A DNA stretch of 64,000 bases, from assembly GCA_958299035.1 (NCBI GenBank), contig CATQJL010000112.1, positions 83,284,636 through 83,348,635 on the forward strand, read 5' to 3'. The DNA comes from Cylicocyclus nassatus (Eukaryota > Nematoda > Chromadorea > Rhabditida > Strongylidae). Both the position numbers and the translations under genes were made by a program. The stretch's first letter is position 1. Each line of letters begins with the position of its first letter. Below the pieces are notes generated by a model, which was not told the origin of the DNA, searched no databases, and saw only the letters and a list, made by a program, of their open reading frames with translations. This document shows, in pieces, positions 57,638-64,000 of the stretch.

Positions 57638-58045
57638 AAAGGCAGTGGCTCGGCAAATCTCAATCTAGTCAAATTTGCGCTTACCTGGGATTTTTCAATA
57701 CGCTGATCTCGAAAATCACTTTTGAAAGCTTGAAAACGGCAAAAATGAGTGTTTTTTAATTCCCTCCCCTTTTATATTGGACGAGTGGAGCACGGCCGAT
57801 GACGCTAAATCGTGGCAGGACCCAATGGTTATAGCGTTGCGGCGGGCAGACTCCAATGGTGAGAAGGACTTTGCCAATTCGTCCAGATGCGTGTAAGATT
57901 GGCCTGCGCGTGTAAGTTTGAGAGCGATTTTTTGGCAGGAAATGCATGCTGTGCAGCCGGGATTGCACTGTTTTCATAGTTGGGCGATAAGGAACCTACC
58001 GCGTTAAAATCCCGAGTAGTTGGATCTTGCCGTTCTACTGCCTAT
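57638..58045. mobile_element. AAAGGCAGTG-family MITE, inverted relative of 26,433
   Basis: It begins AAAGGCAGTGGCTCGGCAAA and ends near CTACTGCCTATAA. Read on the minus strand it follows the MITE at 26,433 through the same blocks, including the GATTGGCCTGCGCGTGTAAG and GGATTGCACTGTTTTCAT equivalents. It is more diverged than the tandem pair is from each other. Confidence 0.75.
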
Positions 58046-58049
58046 AACG

Positions 58050-60371
58050 ACCAAGTTTGAGTTCCGTACAATTATTCTTCGCAAAATTCCAATTTTCAGG
58101 TGATAAATTTTTTTTCGATTTTTGCTCCATACTCTACCTGGATTACGACATAGACAGATCTTTTGCGGTCGTTGTGTATAGCTTGCTTCGATCTATTGAA
58201 TGGTATTCCAAGTCTGCCAGGAAAACAAAAATAGTGTGATTTACTTAAAAATACGGTTTACCTTTGGGAGAACCTATTATATTCTCGAAGTTTTTCATTC
58301 GAGCGTTTGGCATTTTTAGACTGATTGTCTCATATTTTCAAATAATCTATTCATAACAAAGAATGTTTTGTAAAATCATTTAGTTATTCGATCATTTTCG
58401 GTACGCATTTTCCATATTGCCTGGTTAAAGGTTTCGCATCTATCGAACTAATAATGATGGCAGGGAGAGGTACATTTTATATAAGCACATTCAGATGCAT
58501 AAGGCTTAGATTACTACTGAAAGTAAGAATACTTGGAACAATCCAAAAAAATGTCTCTTGATAAACTCTTACTTACTCTTCTTAAGAAGGTTTATGCAAT
58601 TATAGCAATTTTTATGGATTCTCAACTTGGCGAAGCATATTTTGTTTTCATATTTGGAACGCTGCCACACGCTCATTTTGAGAGCTCTGGGTTAATCCCT
58701 TGGCTTTTCGTGAGGATCAGTGTAAATAATGGCAGCGCGCAGTGACACTCCGGTTAAGCCGTGGGGAAAAGCCCAACAAGTCGGCGTTGTGTGTTGCACA
58801 TTGTGGCAATCGTTGATCTCAAAAGTTAGTTCATAAACTCTATGACTTGAGGAAAAAACTTTTATTACTGCGTTATATTGTCCTTTGGAGCGTACTCGAC
58901 GTTAAATGCAATTTAAACAAGAAGACGGCCACTATCTCCTTTCTAACGCATCGTCAAAGCGTGCCAGAGTGATGCTTGAAGAGTGACAACTGAAGGGTCC
59001 CTAGGGCTTTCGCGCCCCCTATATCCAAAATCTAAGCACATGGTTTATTCAGCATTTCTGCACGTTAGATAAGCTCTTCAAATGTATTTGATTGTTATTC
59101 AAGGGTTTATGTAGTTATTCTTCGGCAAATTTTGCCATGAAAAATACATAACACTTCATACATCAGCTCTGGGTCGCATCTTTTTCTTTCCAAATCTTTA
59201 AGATCTCAGAGGACAGAGAGCGATCATGACAGATAGGGTAGCAAGCGAATTTGAGTTTCTGATTTTTAGATTGACGGGACCATCTTGATTTGAACAAACG
59301 ACGATTACTGTAACTAGTAACTTGCACAATATAGACTTACATGGAACTAAGTTTGAGGCAATTCTACGTATTTGCATTATGTATTGAGTTATATCTTGGA
59401 CTTTGTAAATCAAGATGATTTTTCAACTAATATAATATACCCTTTGATTTAACTAAATTGGCGGCTGGAAGGCGGGCTTTATGACGTCGCGGACGCGAGC
59501 GGTCGCCAAAGGGTATGTAAGAATGTGAGTGAAGAGTAATAAAAAATACATTTTTAAATACAAAAGTCGACTGCCGCAAATAATCCGAATAAGCTGCAGT
59601 CACGTACTGCTGCTATGTAAGAAGATTTTGTGATAGTAATTTTTCACTCAATTTTTTGCACATGGTACAGCACAGTGTTGTCAAAATGGGCTTTACGCCC
59701 ATACAATTCGAGCCTCGGATGTGATTAACTGAGATCACATGTCAAATCATTTTACGCGTTTGAACTTGTTTAGTCATGCTTTCCCTCAAGAATTAGTGGA
59801 TGTCTCACAGGATCGAACATGCTATATGCCATATACATGTTTTTCGCAAGTTGGAAATATCAGTTTCTTCTCATTTGTGTCTTTCCATGTCTCTGCTTCT
59901 GCATCATCCTTATTCGATGCTCTCGTATTTACATCATTGCTTACGTATCATCGGCTCCACGATTCGTGTAGAGGCGGGGTTTTGCCAATTCAAAGCGTGG
60001 CGATTTTTGATAGCGAGAGAGTTCAAAAAACAATGGTATGACATGGAGATTTAACGAGTTTACCTGTGTTATCAGGCAAAGTCTGCAATACACCTTTACA
60101 CGAATCGTGGAGACGATATACTTACGGCAGAGCTCTATTTCAAATGTGCTAACATACTCAAAAAAGTAGTTTTGGGGATTTTCTGCTTCATGAAACTCAT
60201 CATTGATTACAAGAAGCGGTCAACTTGCTGCATTCTTAAAGACAATGCAGTAGATGGCATTTGATGATTTTTCCAAGTTTTTAAAGGACATTGTAGCAGT
60301 TTTGTGTTAGTATATTCTTCCACACTTGTCTTCGCACCAAATCTTAGAGTCTATTTACGATAATCGTAAAG
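58050..60371. other. Gene-poor stretch
   Basis: No supported gene. Plus-strand open frames at 58,533-58,745 and 59,739-60,054 have hydrophobic stretches but no domain or splice evidence. It contains MITE copy 3 at 59,438. Confidence 0.35.
59438..59515. mobile_element. MITE of the TTGGCGGCTGG family, copy 3, internally deleted
   Basis: TACCCTTTGATTTAACTAAATTGGCGGCTGG starts like copies 1 and 2. The centre is missing, and GCGGACGCGAGCGGTCGCC followed by AAAGGGTA closes it. At 78 bases it is half the length of the others. Confidence 0.7.
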
Positions 60372-60437
60372 AAAGAAACTGACAAGGATTCCCTTAGTAA
60401 CGGCGAGCGAATGAGGAAAAGCCCTGGGCGGAATCTC
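60372..60437 (+). pseudogene. Large-subunit rRNA fragment
   Basis: AAAGAAACTGACAAGGATTC, CCTTAGTAACGGCGAGCGAA and GAGGAAAAGCCCTGGGCGGA read as the highly conserved segment near the 5' end of eukaryotic 25S/28S rRNA, just before expansion region D1. The usual reading there is AAACTAACNAGGATTCCC, so a few positions differ. Downstream sequence to about 60,770 does not resemble the next rRNA region in a way I can support. A short rDNA-derived insertion is the best reading. Confidence 0.6.
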
Positions 60438-62763
60438 TCGGTGTTATATCTTTGAGAAGTTTAGCGCCTTTATCCAACCATTACGAGGTAGATGATTGGT
60501 TCATTGGTATGGTGTCCTGTCATGATTAGTGAGACGAAGATAGTACCGTTCCATAACTAAGCCTTTTACCTTCCGCGTGCTAATCTTTGCCAAATTATCT
60601 AGATTAACGTTGATTTGATTAATCACTGTCCTTTATAAATCATTCTAAAGTTAAATTGTGAAAGTTCGCACGTTTTCGTTGTGCGAATCCTATTTGACGC
60701 ATAACAATCGAAGTTACTCAAGACACCGAATTTTATCTTTCTTTCTTGAGCTCACTGACTTAGCTGGCAATAAGCGGGCAGGATTAACCATTCTGAATGG
60801 ATGCATTTTGTTAGGCCCATGAAAGTAAATTCTGAGTTTCGTAATTTCCCTTATAGGTTAGGATTCCTTCATACCATGCCGGCAGCCGCCGCTAGTCGCC
60901 TTTGCTCGCTATTCCATTATTCAGACCTCAATATCGAAATCATGAATCTTGCTCAAAGTTTTGATGGGGTTATTCGGCATGTTGATTACTAATGGCATAC
61001 TATCAACATTTTGGAAAGGCTTAGAATAGTGGATATTGCGTAAAGGCGCCTAGAGGCGGCTAGCGGCTGCTGCCGGCGCGGTATGAAGGCACGTATATAT
61101 CATTAAAAAAAACTACTTGTCGACCATCATTTTCCTCCTCGAGTGGTTTCCAACAACTTTTTTATTTGTATTCTTTCCTAACATCAAACAGTGTGGAAAT
61201 GAGGCGTGGTATACGAGTGTTTTAGCACTAAAGTGCTACGGACAATGCAGCGAAATGTTCTTCACATGAAGTGCTGTGGCGCTCAAGCGAGAAAAGATGC
61301 AGTTTGCTCCCAAATTCTCTTGCAAAGACGGAAAGTAATTTTTTCTCAAAAGGAAACATCTTTGCTGATCCTCAGTAATGAGCTTCGCTCTTTTTTGTTT
61401 TGTATAACATCTATCATAATGAAATACTGCTCTAATGCGGACTTCTAAGCTCATGCTAATAAATTACGTGATTCATGTCTCTGACGCAAGATTCAGATGT
61501 GGTCTTGTCTTTTATGATCTATTACCTCATATAGCCTGCTTAGGAAGTTATAGCATACATAAAATTATGTGAGTTAGGTGAACGCACGAGCTTTTGATCA
61601 CTTTTTCTTTTATCGTAGCAAGAAAAAGTGGTCAAAAGTACTATTGTTGCCAATCCATTTTAGGAGAGCATTCAAATTAGAAAAGGATATTGTAAATTGT
61701 GATTCTGAAAGTTATGCAATTTTTTTTGAACTGGGTTTATGTACAAAAATCGCTTTGAATTTGCTACTAGCTCTACATGATGAAGTGTGTGGAATTGGAA
61801 AAAAGGCTTAAGTTAGAGTCTATAGTTTAGGAAAATTATCCCTAACTCTGGAACGGAGCATGACACAAGATTTAAACATAGTCGTCTTTTTGTACTATTT
61901 GTCGTTACAATCTATCCTTACATGCTCAACTATCAGTTTCTGGTTCAATGTATCTCTACATAATGGCGGTGATTAAACCAACAACAATGGTCTTCTAATT
62001 GACTTCTACATCCGCAAATATCTTTCTATTATCTATGTCTTTAAGTTGTTACCACAAACACTTAGAAGAAGAAATTCGAAAGCAAAATAAGCGTACACTG
62101 ATAATAAACAGTTGTTTTGGACACAACTGACGAGCAGCTAGCAAAGGATTTAGGAAGTTTATTATTGGTTTGAAGGAAGGAAGATGTTGATTCACAACTA
62201 TTATGTTTCACTGCAAAATAAACTTGCATTAGAGTTTTTTGAAAAAATCAGTGATGATTCTCTCTAGTTTACTGACTTTGTCTGATATTACACGAGTCAA
62301 AAAGGGAACCTATGCGTTTTCCAGGACGGTTTAAAGCACAAACTTTTTGTTGTCATATCGTGATAATAACAGATGAAAGAGACAAACATATTCTTCGAAT
62401 CTAGTTTGTCGAAAATGCTGCAAGGTCCGAATATAGTCTCACTGCGCTTGGGATTTATCACGTACTTTTTCTACAAATTATGTGTTTGCTGATCAGAGTT
62501 TTCCACCAAGGCCATGGTCATTTTTCTAAGTCTTAAACAACATTTTTAACATTCATAATGAAACGCAACGAAAGTTACACATATTTTATGTATAACAACG
62601 CATTTTCAGATAAAGTTCTCAGTTTTTTTTGCTGCAACATTATCCTTCAGATTTTGTCTAGTTAATTACGAGCTTCAAAAATGCACTTGTTTTTTTTCAA
62701 TAGCATGGCAAACTTTTTGATTTACGGATTAGTACATTAAGCCTAAAGGTTCTGGGCAATTTA
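60438..62763. other. AT-rich stretch without a supported gene
   Basis: This contains an imperfect hairpin at about 61,592-61,636 (CTTTTGATCACTTTTTCTT and its near inverse) and a dispersed repeat phrase at about 60,968. No exon, tRNA or promoter is supported. Confidence 0.35.
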
Positions 62764-63072
62764 CTATCTGTCGCTCCCCAATTTCTCTTCAAATTTTCTC
62801 AAATGGAGGAAGCCTTGGCCGTATTCGCCATAAAAAAGAAAGTCAAGCTTCTGACGAGGAAAGGAGCGTCTGGGTTTCTGATTGCCCACTTCATCCCTAC
62901 TGATTTGTAAATCATGTTGAAATGCATCAGCTCCCACAAATTGGAACCATTCGCTCTCAGCTTTTTCCGTCAGCTGTAGCACATGAAAGCCGAATGCCGA
63001 AGGCTCCGACTCCAGTCTGTCCTTGTCCGCTGATTGAGGTCTCCTTGGGGCCACCGAGCATGTGCGGCGTCG
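62764..63072 (-). CDS. Putative terminal exon, unknown protein
   Basis: The acceptor ACATATCGCAG precedes a 309-base open segment ending in a stop at 62,764, about 102 codons. Composition is protein-like and charged, including SAFGFHVLQLTEKAESEWFQ and FYGEYGQGFLHLRKF. The length, the acceptor and the absence of frame breaks favour a real last exon. No domain is recognised. Upstream minus-strand sequence to the window edge gave no confident preceding exon. Confidence 0.4.
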   Translation of the reverse strand, partial: RRRTCSVAPRRPQSADKDRLESEPSAFGFHVLQLTEKAESEWFQFVGADAFQHDLQISRDEVGNQKPRRSFPRQKLDFLFYGEYGQGFLHLRKFEEKLGSDR

Positions 63073-64000
63073 CTGCGATATGTAAATTGTGTTATTGAAT
63101 GGTGTTTGTTGGTTGGGGGATGCATTTGTCGTTTCTCTCTCGCATACTTGCACTTCGCGTACATTGAAAAACTCCTACTAATCACTATTGTCCGAGTTCT
63201 TCTAAGTAGTAGCTCTGGCAATTGTTAGCGACCTTATTGTCTCATCCACTTCTTATGGCAAGTACCGTAGTAAGCCTACCTGATTGGACCTTTAATAAGT
63301 CTTGCATCCAATCAAGAGCGAGCACTGTGTCATTTGCCGCCCCGGAAGACCCTTTGTTTATGTCGCTAATTGAGATACTGGGGTGAGGGGGGGGGGGCTC
63401 AACAGCCGTCTGCCCGTCGACTCATTGACATCTCATTTCCAACCAAATTCGTATGCTTTGTCCATTCGGAAGCCACTGCTGCTTCATCGTAAAAGCCATG
63501 ATACTGAATTATGTTATGCTGAGACTTCCCCCCCCCCCCTTCCTCCCTCTGTCCCCGTTCTCTGGAAGGAACAGCGCTCGTCAACGTACGAGCGGGTTTA
63601 ACTGAGCGTGAACTGATTCTTTGTTTGAATCGTACAACGAACACCTGTTGTTCTGATCATCCTAATTTCATTTGTATTCGAGGCTAGAACGCTTTAAAAT
63701 TGTTAAATGGTCTGTGCTATAGGATGTTTTACGAGTTTTCTCAAGTTTTTAAACAGCAAACGTAGCTCCAAAAGAAAATCGTCCTTCAGCTGTACAGTCA
63801 CAAATTTGATTTGGAAAATTAAAAAGATTCGTGAAGGTTCTGATGTTGTAGGGGGAGGGGGGGGGGGAGAAGGTTGTCTTTTTGTGGTTTTGAGGATCTG
63901 GTACAATTTGGATTTACAAACTCATATAATTCTTTTATATTCACTTTCTTCAGGTTTTGATGCTATAGGAGGGGGGGGGGGGGGAGGGAGGGGATGATTG
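63073..64000. other. Stretch with long G and C runs
   Basis: Homopolymer-like runs occur at about 63,386-63,398 (G), 63,531-63,540 (C), 63,850-63,868 (G) and 63,970-63,984 (G). The Gly-rich or Pro-rich peptides they would encode are not taken as protein. Exons upstream of the 62,764-63,072 exon may lie here but were not resolved. Confidence 0.4.

Noticed and set aside
63707..63997. Glycine-rich protein
   Set aside because: The Gly tracts come from G-runs, which are error-prone and not supported by any domain.

Overview
This window is eukaryotic nuclear DNA, most likely from a rhabditid or strongylid (clade V) nematode. Its coding exons are short and separated by small GT...AG introns, many with a TTTCAG or TTTTAG acceptor. 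It is dense in non-autonomous DNA transposons, and it holds an RTE-type LINE relic, a tRNA-derived SINE, Helitron pieces and a worm-style tandem-PDZ gene. No bacterial operon, phage or CRISPR structure is present. The exact species cannot be read from the sequence.

Genes. Most recognisable coding capacity lies in 38.5-53.7 kb. A plus-strand gene with two BTB/POZ-like segments and C2H2 zinc fingers (38,501-42,684) is followed about 600 bases later by a plus-strand FAM91A1 orthologue (43,281-49,365). A minus-strand two-PDZ protein (53,648-52,403) follows. In the left part there is a convincing secreted, cysteine-rich PAN/apple-like gene on the minus strand (12,530 to about 9,925) and a weaker candidate for a tiny spliced secreted peptide (5,364-4,921). 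A terminal exon of an unknown minus-strand gene lies at 63,072-62,764.

Mobile DNA. From 13 to 38 kb the window is nearly continuous repeat. It holds TTAA-flanked, hAT, PIF/Harbinger-like and TA-flanked foldback elements, a degraded RTE endonuclease, a decayed SF1 (DNA2/NAM7/UPF1-type) helicase split by a MITE, and a degraded Gag/Env-like retroelement. A 1,315-bp tandem duplication starts with a Helitron-like end. A satellite with a period of about 290 bp and an inverted-arm Helitron abutting the 3' end of another Helitron follow. Two copies of one roughly 175-bp sequence lie in opposite orientation, bordered by TA, and enclose 25,824-34,780. They could be the ends of one 8.96-kb element.

Right part. 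This holds a Helitron Rep-domain relic (50.3-50.7 kb), a textbook SINE with a perfect 12-bp target duplication (51,252-51,541), and a 1,064-bp hAT element with a perfect 8-bp duplication (56,129-57,192). There is also a large-subunit rRNA fragment at 60,372-60,437.

The genes do not form a functional pathway together. The biological interest is the nested transposon history. Several insertions can be dated relative to each other, and two can be reversed on paper because an empty site or a reading frame survives.
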